Part shown: piece after piece, positions 14,868 to 24,671 of the stretch
Layout: the number at the start of each line of letters is the position of its first letter
How positions within the stretch are numbered: position 1 is the first letter of the stretch
The notes under the pieces: generated by a model
What the model saw: only the letters and a program-made list of their open reading frames with translations
What the model was told of the DNA's origin: nothing
Databases searched by the model: none
Made by a program: the position numbers and the translations under genes
Assembly: GCF_003985125.1 (NCBI RefSeq)
Contig: NZ_ML133600.1
Location: forward strand, 1-34,042
Direction of reading: 5' to 3'
Source of the DNA: Rhizobium phaseoli
GTDB lineage: Bacteria; Pseudomonadota; Alphaproteobacteria; Rhizobiales; Rhizobiaceae
DNA length: 34,042 nt

Positions 14868-14992
14868 GCTGATCGTGGTGCGTGGCGCCGTCTCGCCAGG
14901 CGGCTGATCGTTGAGTTTGCGGCGCCGTAATTGGGTTGAACCTGCCGCACCCTCTCCCGGCCCTTCGCTTTGGGCTCAGGGCGTTCGCAACT

Positions 14993-15034
14993 GCAATCGA
15001 TTCACTGGATCGATTGCTGCCGCCTTTGGCGGCA
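14993..15034. terminator. Tandem perfect hairpins after the DUF1499 gene
   Basis: GCAATCGAT-TCACTGG-ATCGATTGC (14993-15017) is followed directly by TGCCGCC-TTT-GGCGGCA (15018-15034). Both are perfect stems, starting 8 bases beyond the stop of the minus-strand DUF1499 gene. A U tract is lacking. A role as transcript end or RNA stabiliser is inferred. Confidence 0.5.
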
Positions 15035-15041
15035 CCGCGGC

Positions 15042-15947
15042 TCACCCACCCGCAATCCCCAGCAACTCGGCATCGAGCGCCTTCAGACAATCGCCGGCGA
15101 TCGCGGCGCTGAAGCCGAGGTCGTGTTGGCCGTAGCGGGAGGCGACGCGGATGTCGACGAAGGTGGTTTCGGCCTCTTCGCGGAGGCGAATGAGGATATC
15201 GAAGCGCAGGCCGAGGATCAGCGTGCGGTTGCTTGCCTGCAGCGTCACGCCGTTGGCGCCGCGGATCAGCTTGGCGACATCGTCGTCATAGGGGCGCGGC
15301 GTCGGCACCGGGATGATGCCGGGCGCATCGGCGACGGCCTCGTCGCCGGCGCCAGGTTTTGCCGGGCGGTCTTCCGGGTCGCGGTCCGGCTCTGATGTGC
15401 CGCTGCTCCTGACGATGGTAAAGCCGCTCTGCTTGGCAACCTTGCGCACCGCCTCCAGCACGCGGTCGAGCGCGCCCTCATACCGCCGGCCGGTCAGCTC
15501 GGGATAGGCGGCCAGCTGCTTTTCGCGATCCTCCGGTGTGACGAGATTGCGCTTCAGCCAGATCTGATCGGCTTTCGGGGTCGACAGCCAGTCGGGGGCG
15601 GAGACCGGATCGGTGGAGACGTCGTAGATATCGGGCAGCGTCATATAGCGCTCGGCGGCGAAGGCGCCGATGCCGAGCGGAAAGGCGGCGTAGATCAGCG
15701 CCGCGAGTGCCGCCAGCCCGCCTTCGGCGCCCGATGTCCAGAGGCTGCGCAGGCCGACGGCTGCCAACAGCGCGGCGAGCAGCGCAAAGCCGGCGGCAGC
15801 GATCAGGAGCAGCACGAGATAGGGGGTGGCGAGCCCGCCGAAGCGATGGGCGATGAGCACCGCCAGCGCCAGAACCAGCGAAAATGCCCCGAGCAGCCGC
15901 GAGACGCGGGCGGCGCTGGAAACGGGACGGTCGTAGCGGATGGCCAT
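15042..15947 (-). CDS. DUF1499-domain membrane protein
   Basis: ATG 15947 is preferred over an in-frame TTG 15 codons upstream. The 301-residue product has three hydrophobic helices in its first about 100 residues (about 15-33, 38-62 and 72-92). They are followed by a soluble region starting AERYMTLPDIYDVSTDPVSA, the usual opening of DUF1499 domains (...D.STD...PP.F). An acidic, proline-rich insert (EPDRDPEDRPAKPGAGDEA) sits in the middle of the domain. The C-terminus carries the RS.SR.G..DLG..-like motif as VASRYGQHDLGF. Function is unknown. Confidence 0.82.
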   Translation of the reverse strand: MAIRYDRPVSSAARVSRLLGAFSLVLALAVLIAHRFGGLATPYLVLLLIAAAGFALLAALLAAVGLRSLWTSGAEGGLAALAALIYAAFPLGIGAFAAERYMTLPDIYDVSTDPVSAPDWLSTPKADQIWLKRNLVTPEDREKQLAAYPELTGRRYEGALDRVLEAVRKVAKQSGFTIVRSSGTSEPDRDPEDRPAKPGAGDEAVADAPGIIPVPTPRPYDDDVAKLIRGANGVTLQASNRTLILGLRFDILIRLREEAETTFVDIRVASRYGQHDLGFSAAIAGDCLKALDAELLGIAGG

Positions 15948-16010
15948 CAAACTTACCGGTTGCTCGTCAGCGCCGCGCCCTCGACCACGCAAATCGCCAT
16001 ATCCCTGTTT

Positions 16011-16115
16011 AGAGCATGATGCCGAAAAGTGTGAAGCGGTTTTCGGACGACACCATGCTCTATTTCTTTGATTCAGATCCTAGGCCAGCCCGGCCTGAAA
16101 TCATCCGGATCTGGG
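16011..16115. repeat. Composite mosaic element, inverted copy of 6498-6610
   Basis: AGAGCATGATGCCGAAAAGT through ACCATGCTCT (16011-16062) is the reverse-oriented counterpart of the second palindrome at 6559-6610. The following GATTCAGATCCTAGGCC ... GGCCTGAAATCATCCGGATC is a diverged form of the first. The rest of the 15948-16275 gap holds nothing recognisable. Confidence 0.75.
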
Positions 16116-16275
16116 CAGATTCGGCTGACTTGGAACTGTTGTCTCGGAATATCAGCTGAAATTCGCCCGAGATGGCCGAGGCTGGCGGGCCGGATTCATG
16201 AGCCCTTGCTGATATGTCAAAAACAGGTCATTCTGCCGCGGTTTCATCTCCGGTTTAAAGGCAAGGAGAGGCGGG

Positions 16276-16665
16276 ATGATTTCACCCGAGATAGCAGCAA
16301 GGCCGCAGGCGTCTGCGCTTGGCGGAATCGATCACGGCGAACCGATGCTGCCGATGGAGCTCGTCGAGCTCGAACTTTCGCTCGAAGGGTATGCCGGCGG
16401 CGATGCCGGCTTCTGCGAGGTGGTGCGCCAGGCGGCGAACCGGGCGGGCGGCGAATTGCTGTTCGACCTGCCGGCCGCAGGCCTTGTCGCCGATTGCCGG
16501 CGCATCGCGGTGCTGCGCATTCCCGATGGCGGAAGCGAGATGCGCGTCGTGCTGGCGCTGCTCGATTATGCCGGCACCGAAATCCGCATGCAGGCGCCGG
16601 ATGAGGAGACCGCCCATCTGGTGCGCTTCGCCGACGCCTTCGTCGCGCTGCTGGAGCGGATCTGA
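16276..16665 (+). CDS. Protein of unknown function (129 aa)
   Basis: ATG 16276 is preceded by AAGGAGAGG, a strong ribosome site. The product is acidic, soluble and mixed alpha/beta. It has GGELLFDLPAAGLVADCRRI and VVLALLDYAGTEIRMQAPDE, and a C-terminal helix ending in FVALLERI. There is no signal peptide, membrane helix or metal motif. It is convergent with the zinc-ribbon gene 29 bp away. No family is recognised. Confidence 0.7.
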   Translation: MISPEIAARPQASALGGIDHGEPMLPMELVELELSLEGYAGGDAGFCEVVRQAANRAGGELLFDLPAAGLVADCRRIAVLRIPDGGSEMRVVLALLDYAGTEIRMQAPDEETAHLVRFADAFVALLERI

Positions 16666-16694
16666 AGCCTGGGGCGTAATACCGAAACGATGAC

Positions 16695-16940
16695 CTAGCG
16701 CCGCTCGGCGGCCGCTTCCGCCAGGCTGCGGAAGGGAAATTTGCGGCCGCATTCGCATTTGAGCATGAAGCTCTCCTGATGATTGGACGGGCGCTGCACG
16801 CCAAAACCGCGCGGCAGCTGGTCGACCTTGAAATCCGGGTGCTTGCGGGTGGGATCGTCGATCTCCGAGGCCTCGGCAAAGCCGGCATTGCCGCATTGCG
16901 GGCAGCTCAGTTTCTTCGAAAATCGATCGCGGATGGCCAT
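16695..16940 (-). CDS. Small zinc-ribbon protein
   Basis: ATG 16940 is selected because GAGGA lies 5 bases upstream. Two earlier in-frame ATGs lack this. The 81-residue product has CPQC near the N-terminus and CECG near the C-terminus, consistent with one four-cysteine zinc ribbon. About 45 residues separate the two knuckles, including PDFKVDQLPRGFGVQRPS. The tail KFPFRSLAEAAAERR is basic. A nucleic-acid or protein-binding role is possible, but no named family is recognised. Confidence 0.75.
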   Translation of the reverse strand: MAIRDRFSKKLSCPQCGNAGFAEASEIDDPTRKHPDFKVDQLPRGFGVQRPSNHQESFMLKCECGRKFPFRSLAEAAAERR

Positions 16941-17062
16941 GCTCGTCCTCATGCTTGAGGCTCTCCTCATACAGAGGATTGCCCTTGATGCCTAGCAAGG
17001 TGGGCGGCGAAAGTGGAACCATCTTCTGGCGGTGCCGTTCCTTTTTCGAAAAGGAGGCCATC

Positions 17063-17260
17063 ATGCCGAACAGAGATCCAATCCCGACACCAACGACCGA
17101 TACGCCGCGCGGGCCGACCCCAACACCCGGCATTCCCGATCGCATCCAGGAAAAACCGCCGCTGACGCCGGCCCAGGACCCCGGCGATACCAAGAACCCG
17201 CAAGATCCGCCGCTCGACCCGGCGCTGCTGCCGATCGGCGATCCGGCCGGGGCGGCGTGA
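17063..17260 (+). CDS. Small proline-rich protein of unknown function (65 aa)
   Basis: AAGGAGG (17051-17057) lies 5 bases before ATG 17063, giving strong translational evidence for a very small protein. It is about one quarter proline and built largely of PTPTTDTPRGPTPTPG-like and DPPLDPALLPIGDP segments. It is therefore probably intrinsically disordered. There is no signal peptide or cysteine. A palindromic repeat block follows directly. Confidence 0.7.
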   Translation: MPNRDPIPTPTTDTPRGPTPTPGIPDRIQEKPPLTPAQDPGDTKNPQDPPLDPALLPIGDPAGAA

Positions 17261-17283
17261 CGATGTGGGTTGTGCCGTATGGC

Positions 17284-17428
17284 TGCCCCTCACCCTAACC
17301 CTCTCCCCGTTCTGACGGGGAGAGGGGACGTGCCATTCGAGAGGTTGGTGGGGAACGGAGAGGTTGTGGCATATCCCCTTCTCCCCGCGCGCGGGGAGAA
17401 GGTGCCGGCAGGCGGATGAGGGGCACGC
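17284..17428. repeat. Two-hairpin Rhizobiales intergenic repeat (CCCTCACCCTAACCCTCTCC type)
   Basis: The first hairpin is CCTCTCCCCGTTCTGACGGG then GAGAGG. The second is CCTTCTCCCCGCGCGCGGGG then AGAAGG. They are bounded by CCCCTCACCC at the left and GGATGAGGGGCAC at the right. This composite is common between genes in Rhizobium relatives. It probably serves as a transcript-end or RNA-stabilising structure for the small gene upstream. Confidence 0.75.
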
Positions 17429-17490
17429 TCCCCCAACTTGACGCCCGCACCCGAATGGCATTTCCTCAGCGAAAAGCAAGGAATACCCCG

Positions 17491-17760
17491 ATGCGCATCG
17501 CCTTCCTCATCACCCTTCTCGCCGCCGGCCTGTCCGCCTGCCAGACCATGACGCCGGAGGAGCGGCGGGCGGCGGATGAGCGGCAGTGCCTGAGCTACGG
17601 CTTCCGGCGCGGCACCGATGGTTTTGCCACCTGCCTGCAGCGCATCGATCTCGACCGGCGGGCCGAATCGCGGGCGCAGAGCGCCGAGCTGATGCAGAGC
17701 ATGGCCTGGGATCTCAACGGGCCTTATGTCTACGGCCGTCACTGGCACCATCATCATTAA
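17491..17760 (+). CDS. Small predicted lipoprotein
   Basis: ATG 17491 follows AAGGA at 8-base spacing and opens a clear lipoprotein signal, MRIAFLITLLAAGLSACQTM, with lipobox LSAC (Cys17). The mature 73 residues contain two more cysteines (QCLSYGF and ATCLQR), probably disulfide-bonded in the periplasm. They end in a histidine-rich GRHWHHHH, suggesting metal contact. The CLSYGFRRGTDGFATCLQ pattern is common in small rhizobial lipoproteins of unknown function. The in-frame extension upstream runs through repeat DNA and is discounted. Confidence 0.82.
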   Translation: MRIAFLITLLAAGLSACQTMTPEERRAADERQCLSYGFRRGTDGFATCLQRIDLDRRAESRAQSAELMQSMAWDLNGPYVYGRHWHHHH

Positions 17761-17825
17761 TCCCGGGGCCCGAAGGGCTCCCGCGGGGGCCGGAAGAGCC
17801 CCCCCAGGCGCAAGCCTCGCTTTGG

Positions 17826-20510
<2,685 letters not shown>

Positions 20511-20769
20511 CTTCCCCCCAACACCACGGAAGGATCAGCGTGATCCCTCGGACTGCCGACTGCCTGCCTCTCCTTCGGCGTCATTCCAGCCCTTGTCCCG
20601 GGCATGATGAAGAGAAGTTGGCCGGCATTGCCAGCAGCCTCGATGATTAGCTTAATGCCTTGGAGTTGAAATGAAAATCGACAAATGCGGCAAAAATGCT
20701 GCGCCGCACAATAATTTTCGAGGGAACGGGCGGCCAAGCCTATGAACCTCGCCTGAGGTAAGACGGCAT

Positions 20770-20809
20770 AAAAAAAGCTTTGCGGGGCTGCAACATTGCC
20801 CCGCAAAGC
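20770..20809 (-). terminator. Strong intrinsic terminator, minus strand
   Basis: A perfect 12-bp stem (GCTTTGCGGGGC, 20777-20788, with GCCCCGCAAAGC, 20798-20809) and 9-base loop is followed on the minus strand by seven U residues. It lies 260 bp upstream of ppdK and almost 380 bp downstream of the hxlR-like gene, with no protein gene directly before it. Confidence 0.85.
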
Positions 20810-20975
20810 CTTGTTTCCGTCCGGCCAGGAAAACCGGACGGGGGGTCCCTCAACCCGGAACGGTTCATGGAACCGCTCCGATCTTTGTTTTCCGCAATGG
20901 CTGGAAGACGCTTGCGCCTCCCCCTCCTTGCTCAAACTCCCTCCGGGTGCTTGCCCTCTACCCGGAAAGCGCATC
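20770..20975 (-). ncRNA. Putative structured small RNA upstream of ppdK
   Basis: Reading the minus strand toward the terminator at 20770-20809 there is a chain of stable hairpins. These are CCGGGT/ACCCGG (20943-20965), GGAGGCGC/GCGTCTTCC (20903-20921), and an 11-bp stem with a 3-base loop, CGGAGCGGTTC/GAACCGTTCCG (20856-20880). Then come CCGTCCGG/CCGGACGG (20817-20841) and the terminator stem. No reading frame with a ribosome site occupies the region. An independent small RNA of about 200 nt is the simplest reading. A ppdK attenuating leader is an alternative. It does not match tmRNA, RNase P RNA, SRP RNA or a riboswitch that I can recognise. The 5' end is a guess. Confidence 0.5.
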
Positions 20976-21187
20976 GTAAATTCGATATCCGCAACCCTGA
21001 GAAACCGCTTTTTACCAGCAAAGCAATCAGGTTGCGTTGAAACAACTTCTAATGCAAGTCAGCGAAAAGAGCATCACCCAAATGGGGTACGGGCGGCAAG
21101 ACAGCCGACCTTTTTTGGTGTTTATCGCCGGATGCGCGAAAAATGCGCGCCTTTTTGTTGAAAGTGAGGGTTTGGGAGGCCCCAGGT

Positions 21188-21568
21188 TCACCGCGACGTC
21201 GCCTTACGGCCACGGCCGCCCGGCTTGGCCGGAACGCTTTTTCCGTACTCGTTCCACCATGCGATGAGCGCTTCCATCGTCGGGCCGAGCGCACGCGCCT
21301 TCGGCGTGATTTCATATTCGACGCGTGGCGGCACCTCTGCAAATACGGTGCGCACGACCAGCCCATCCGCCTCCAGCTCGCGCAGTTGCGCGGTCAGCAT
21401 ATGTTGCGTGATACCGGGAATAGCCTTCCGCAACTCCCCGAAGCGGTAGACGCGCTCATAGAGCAGCCACATGATTTCCAACTTCCACTTGCCCGAGAGC
21501 AGCGCAAACGCGCGGCGCAGATCCTCGTGCATGTTGGTCTCAACCTCAGCCATAGTCAGTTTTTCCAT
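21188..21568 (-). CDS. HxlR-family transcriptional regulator
   Basis: This 126-residue winged-helix protein shows the HxlR pattern: LLSGKWKLEIMWLLYERVYR, FGELRKAIPGITQHMLTAQL and RELEADGLVVRTVFAEVPPR, then VEYEITPKARAL. It has no cysteine, so it is not of the cysteine-oxidation-sensing kind. Its C-terminus is basic (GGRGRKATSR) and could add DNA contacts. It is divergent from the DoxX-like/SDR pair 153 bp away. By analogy with many HxlR loci, it probably regulates that pair. A direct repeat ACTAAT with 10-bp period (21569-21584) abuts its start codon. There is no convincing ribosome site. Confidence 0.9.
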   Translation of the reverse strand: MEKLTMAEVETNMHEDLRRAFALLSGKWKLEIMWLLYERVYRFGELRKAIPGITQHMLTAQLRELEADGLVVRTVFAEVPPRVEYEITPKARALGPTMEALIAWWNEYGKSVPAKPGGRGRKATSR

Positions 21569-21721
21569 ACTAATATCAACTAATTCATCCTACTTGTGCA
21601 TAACGATATAAGGCTTCATTTTCGATGCGTACAGCAGGGCGCAAGACAAATGCGCCCTGAGAAGCAACAAAAATCGTCGAATGGAGAGAGGTTGCCGCGT
21701 CACCGGCGACCATGAAAACTC

Positions 21722-22138
21722 ATGGCCGAAATTTACATTTACTGGATCAGCACGGCGCTTCTAAGCCTGCTCTATCTGATATCCGCCGCCACCTACGTCG
21801 TCAAAAGAAGTTGGGTTCGGCAGACAATCCTCGGGTTCGGATACCCCGATTACCTCGTCCCGATCCTCATCGTCGTCAAGCTCCTCGCCGTCGCCGTTCT
21901 GCTGTCGCGCGTCAGCGTCGGGCTGAGCGACCTCGCCTATGCCGGCATGCTCTACCATCTGCTGCTGTCGGCTCTTGCGCATGTCGGCGTGCGCAAACCC
22001 GCAGCCGCCCTGCCCGCGTTGCTCGGGCTTACCCTGCTCGGCGCTTCCTTCCTGACGCAGAACGCCGCGCGCCAAACCCTGTCGCCCTACGTCCATGCCT
22101 GGGCGACACACCAGATAACCCTTGCCGATTGGAGATGA
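21722..22138 (+). CDS. DoxX-like family membrane protein
   Basis: This 138-residue protein has four predicted helices (about 5-25, 43-62, 67-85 and 92-110). It shows the DoxX-like pattern YWISTALLSLLYLISAATYV, then FGYPDYLVPILIVVKLLAVA. Such proteins are often paired with redox enzymes and HxlR/MarR regulators, but their activity is poorly defined. The stop codon overlaps the region of the next gene's ribosome site (GGAGATGA), implying translational coupling with the SDR. Confidence 0.85.
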   Translation: MAEIYIYWISTALLSLLYLISAATYVVKRSWVRQTILGFGYPDYLVPILIVVKLLAVAVLLSRVSVGLSDLAYAGMLYHLLLSALAHVGVRKPAAALPALLGLTLLGASFLTQNAARQTLSPYVHAWATHQITLADWR

Positions 22139-22140
22139 AC

Positions 22141-22884
22141 ATGAACCGACTTGATGGAAAGGTAGCAATCGTCGCCGGCGCCGGGCGTGGCATCGGCCGG
22201 GCCACGGCAAAGCTGTTGGCAAAGGAGGGCGCCAAAGTCGCGGTCCTGTCGCTGACGCCCGGCAATGTGAATAACGTCGTGGCGGACATTCAGGCAGCCG
22301 GCGGCACCGCGCTCGGTGTCGTCTGCGACGTCAGCGACGCGGAGCAGATCAAGGCAGCGGTGGACAAGACCGTTTCGACCTTCGGCAACGTCGACATCCT
22401 TGTCAACGGCGCCTTCGATCCCGCTGCGGTGCAATCCTCCATCGTCGATCTCTCGGTGGAGCAGTTGCAGCGCAACCTCGACATGGGACCGATCGCCTAT
22501 CTCAGGATGATGCAGGCCTGCTATCCGCATCTCAAGGCGAGCGGCGCTGGCCGCGTCATCAATTTCGCCTCGCTCGCGGGTGTCCTCGGAATGCCGGCCT
22601 ACGGCCCCTATAATCTGGCGAAGGAGGCGGTGCGGGCGCTGACCCGGTCGGCCGCGCGCGAATGGGGCGTCGACAAAATCACCGTGAACAATGTCCTGCC
22701 GGTGGCAGACACCTGGGGCGCAGGCCCGGACACGCCGCCGGCGACCAATGCGCTCGGACGCCACGGCTCCCCTGAGGACGACGTGGCGCCGGTCGTGCTC
22801 TTCCTTGCAAGCCGGGATGGGCAATTCATCACCGGCTCGAGCCTCACGCCCGATGGCGGCCAGATCATCGACAGCGCTCGATGA
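22141..22884 (+). CDS. SDR-family oxidoreductase
   Basis: ATG 22141 is preferred: GGAG lies 6 bases upstream, and the in-frame ATG two codons earlier overlaps it. The 247-residue protein has the classical cofactor motif GAGRGIG and DV at the adenine site. The catalytic set is S in NFASLAGV and Y-N-L-A-K in YGPYNLAK. The usual NNAG motif is replaced by NGAF, an uncommon variant. Substrate is unknown. It forms a two-gene unit with the DoxX-like protein under probable HxlR control, a pattern often linked to quinone or electrophile stress. Confidence 0.92.
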   Translation: MNRLDGKVAIVAGAGRGIGRATAKLLAKEGAKVAVLSLTPGNVNNVVADIQAAGGTALGVVCDVSDAEQIKAAVDKTVSTFGNVDILVNGAFDPAAVQSSIVDLSVEQLQRNLDMGPIAYLRMMQACYPHLKASGAGRVINFASLAGVLGMPAYGPYNLAKEAVRALTRSAAREWGVDKITVNNVLPVADTWGAGPDTPPATNALGRHGSPEDDVAPVVLFLASRDGQFITGSSLTPDGGQIIDSAR

Positions 22885-22994
22885 GAAGCCGAAGCCGCCG
22901 ACAGACGCTGCTCGACGATGTGCAGGACACGCCGGCGCCCCGGACGACAAAGTGACCGCTAAAAGCGTTCGCCTGCCGCCGGCGCTCCCACCAC

Positions 22995-23030
22995 CCTCCG
23001 TCATCCCAGGCCTTCGAGCTTGGGATCCAC
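22995..23030. repeat. Short palindromic repeat (GTCATCCCAGGC type), copy 3
   Basis: CCTCCGTCATCCCAGGCCTT followed by CGAGCTTGGGATCCA pairs ATCCCA with TGGGAT. It belongs to the same family as 6082-6114. Confidence 0.6.
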
Positions 23031-23133
23031 GCCACCTGACAAGGCGCTATCGGATCTTGGCGACGCCGGGCGTTTCGTAGCGGCGGCAGCCGTGTTAGAC
23101 AATCGTGCCGGTATGCTTGAAAACGGAGCGGAA

Positions 23134-23667
23134 ATGGGCGTCAGAAACTATCTGATTGAAGGCGTTTCCGGCGCCGGCAAGACGGCGGTGGCCGAAGAGC
23201 TGCAGCGGCGCGGTTACCATGTCGTCCATGGTGACCGGGAGCTTGCCTATCGCGGCGATCCGACGACCGGGGAACCGGTGGACGAGCCTGCCGAGGAGAG
23301 CGGAACGGACCGCAGCGCATGGGTGCACGCGCATCACCTCTGGGATGTCGAGAAGGTCAGAACCATGATCGTCGATCGGCGCAGCCTCATCTCCTTCTTC
23401 TGCGGCGGCTCTCGCAATCTTCCCCGCTTCGTCGATTGGTTCGACGCAGTCTTCGAGCTCGATGTCGATCTCGACACGCTGAAGCGGCGGCTTGCCGCAA
23501 GGCCCGAAGACGAATTCGGCGGACGACCGGCCGAACGGGCGTTGATCATGCGATTGCATGCGACGAAAGAAGACGTTCCGAAGCAGGCGCTGCGCATCGA
23601 CGCCACGGCGCCGCTCGCCGTCATCGTCGACGAGATCCTCGCGAAATGCGGTGAGGCGGAAGGCTGA
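23134..23667 (+). CDS. P-loop nucleotide kinase-like protein
   Basis: ATG 23134 is chosen because GGAG lies 5 bases upstream. The 177-residue protein opens with MGVRNYLIEGVSGAGKTAVA, a Walker A motif, followed by RRGYHVVHGDRELAYRG. It has a kinase-like lid region (LKRRLAARPEDEFGG) and a D-V-D-L-D-T segment at the Walker-B strand. These features resemble small AAA_18/adenylate- or shikimate-kinase-like phosphotransferases. The substrate could be a nucleotide, small molecule or tRNA-like target. It stands alone after a repeat and is followed by the GST gene 117 bp later. Confidence 0.82.
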   Translation: MGVRNYLIEGVSGAGKTAVAEELQRRGYHVVHGDRELAYRGDPTTGEPVDEPAEESGTDRSAWVHAHHLWDVEKVRTMIVDRRSLISFFCGGSRNLPRFVDWFDAVFELDVDLDTLKRRLAARPEDEFGGRPAERALIMRLHATKEDVPKQALRIDATAPLAVIVDEILAKCGEAEG

Positions 23668-23784
23668 CGCGCGGCGGCGGCAGGGCTTCGCCCTCTGCGA
23701 AGCGCCGGCGAGGGTATCGCGAATAGCGATGTCGGAATCGTGGCTGGCCGGACGTCTTCAAGACAGACAGCGATGGAGGAAAAG

Positions 23785-24435
23785 ATGACGATTACCATTA
23801 CCGCCTTTGAACGCTCGCCCGATCGTGGCCGCGGCCTGGCGCGCGACATGCGGGTGCGCTGGGCGCTCGAGGAAGTGGGCGAGCCTTACGAAGTCCGCCT
23901 GCTCTCCTTCAAGGCGATGAAGGAGCCGGCGCATCTGGCGCTTCAGCCCTTCGGCCAGATCCCGACCTACGAGGAAGGCGATCTCACACTTTTCGAGTCG
24001 GGCGCGATCATCTTCCATATCGCCGAGCATCACGCCGGCCTGTTGCCCGACGATGCCAATGCCCGGGCGCGGGCGATTGCATGGATGTTTGCGGCGCTCA
24101 ACACGGTCGAGCCGCCGATCGTCGATCACAGCCTCACCAGGATCCTCGAGCGCGACCAGCCCTGGTACGAGCAGCGCCTGCGCGCGCTTGAGGAAAGCAT
24201 CCGCAAGCGGCTCGACAGCCTGTCGGCCCGCCTCGGCGATGCCGAATGGCTCGACGGCGCCTTCAGCGCCGGCGACCTGCTGATGGTCTCGGTGCTGCTG
24301 CGGCTACGATCCTCGAATATCCTCGATGAATATCTGAACCTTGCCGCCTATGTCGCCCGCGCCGAGGCGCGCCCAGCCTACCAACGCGCCTTCGCCGCGC
24401 AGCTGGCGGTCTTCCAGGCCGCATCGGGTGGGTGA
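23785..24435 (+). CDS. Glutathione S-transferase family protein
   Basis: ATG 23785 has GGAGG 5 bases upstream. The 216-residue protein has an N-terminal thioredoxin-like half (about 1-80) with QPFGQIPTYEEGDLTLFESG, which supplies the cis-proline and the E-S glutathione-binding pair. The C-terminal half is all-helical, with the N-capping-box-like FSAGDLLMVSVLLR. Residues after the first strand (SPDRGRGLARDMRVRWALEE) lack a CxxC and resemble bacterial GSTs of unknown substrate. A cytosolic detoxification role is inferred. Confidence 0.92.
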   Translation: MTITITAFERSPDRGRGLARDMRVRWALEEVGEPYEVRLLSFKAMKEPAHLALQPFGQIPTYEEGDLTLFESGAIIFHIAEHHAGLLPDDANARARAIAWMFAALNTVEPPIVDHSLTRILERDQPWYEQRLRALEESIRKRLDSLSARLGDAEWLDGAFSAGDLLMVSVLLRLRSSNILDEYLNLAAYVARAEARPAYQRAFAAQLAVFQAASGG

Positions 24436-24498
24436 TCAAGGTCAGGCAGGGTCGGTGAAGGAGTTGCACTGCAGAGAAATGGAGGCCGAGTTCTTGCT

Positions 24499-24532
24499 CG
24501 TGGATCCCAGGGTCAAGCCTGGGATGACGGAG
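24499..24532. repeat. Short palindromic repeat (TCCCAGGGTCAAGCCTGGGA), copy 4
   Basis: ATCCCAGG and CCTGGGAT flank GTCAAG; the phrase continues GACGGAG. A more degenerate relative is at about 24629-24650 (GTGATCCCAAGGCTTGGCTG). Both sit between the GST gene and the TelA-type operon, where nothing else is seen. Confidence 0.7.
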
Positions 24533-24671
24533 AGTGTGGTTGGCTTTATTGCCAGACGCACCGCCGATGCAGCTTGCTCCGCAACTGCTGCCGTAGCTTC
24601 ATCGCGCCCGGCGCGGCCAGACCTCCCCTCGGTGATCCCAAGGCTTGGCTGCACAGTCGCCAAATAGTGCC

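Noticed and set aside
14395..14950. Several short frames on both strands through the repeat cluster
   Set aside because: Their translations repeat the palindromic DNA (for example RRGLEGRGRVA) and vary with it. There is no coding evidence.
17761..17825. Possible terminator between the lipoprotein gene and ppdK (GGGCTC ... GAGCCC)
   Set aside because: The stem is only 6 bp, embedded in C/G runs and without a U tract on either strand.
20511..20974. A minus-strand frame across the ppdK leader
   Set aside because: It crosses the terminator and all hairpins, has no ribosome site and shows no protein-like sequence. The RNA reading explains the region better.
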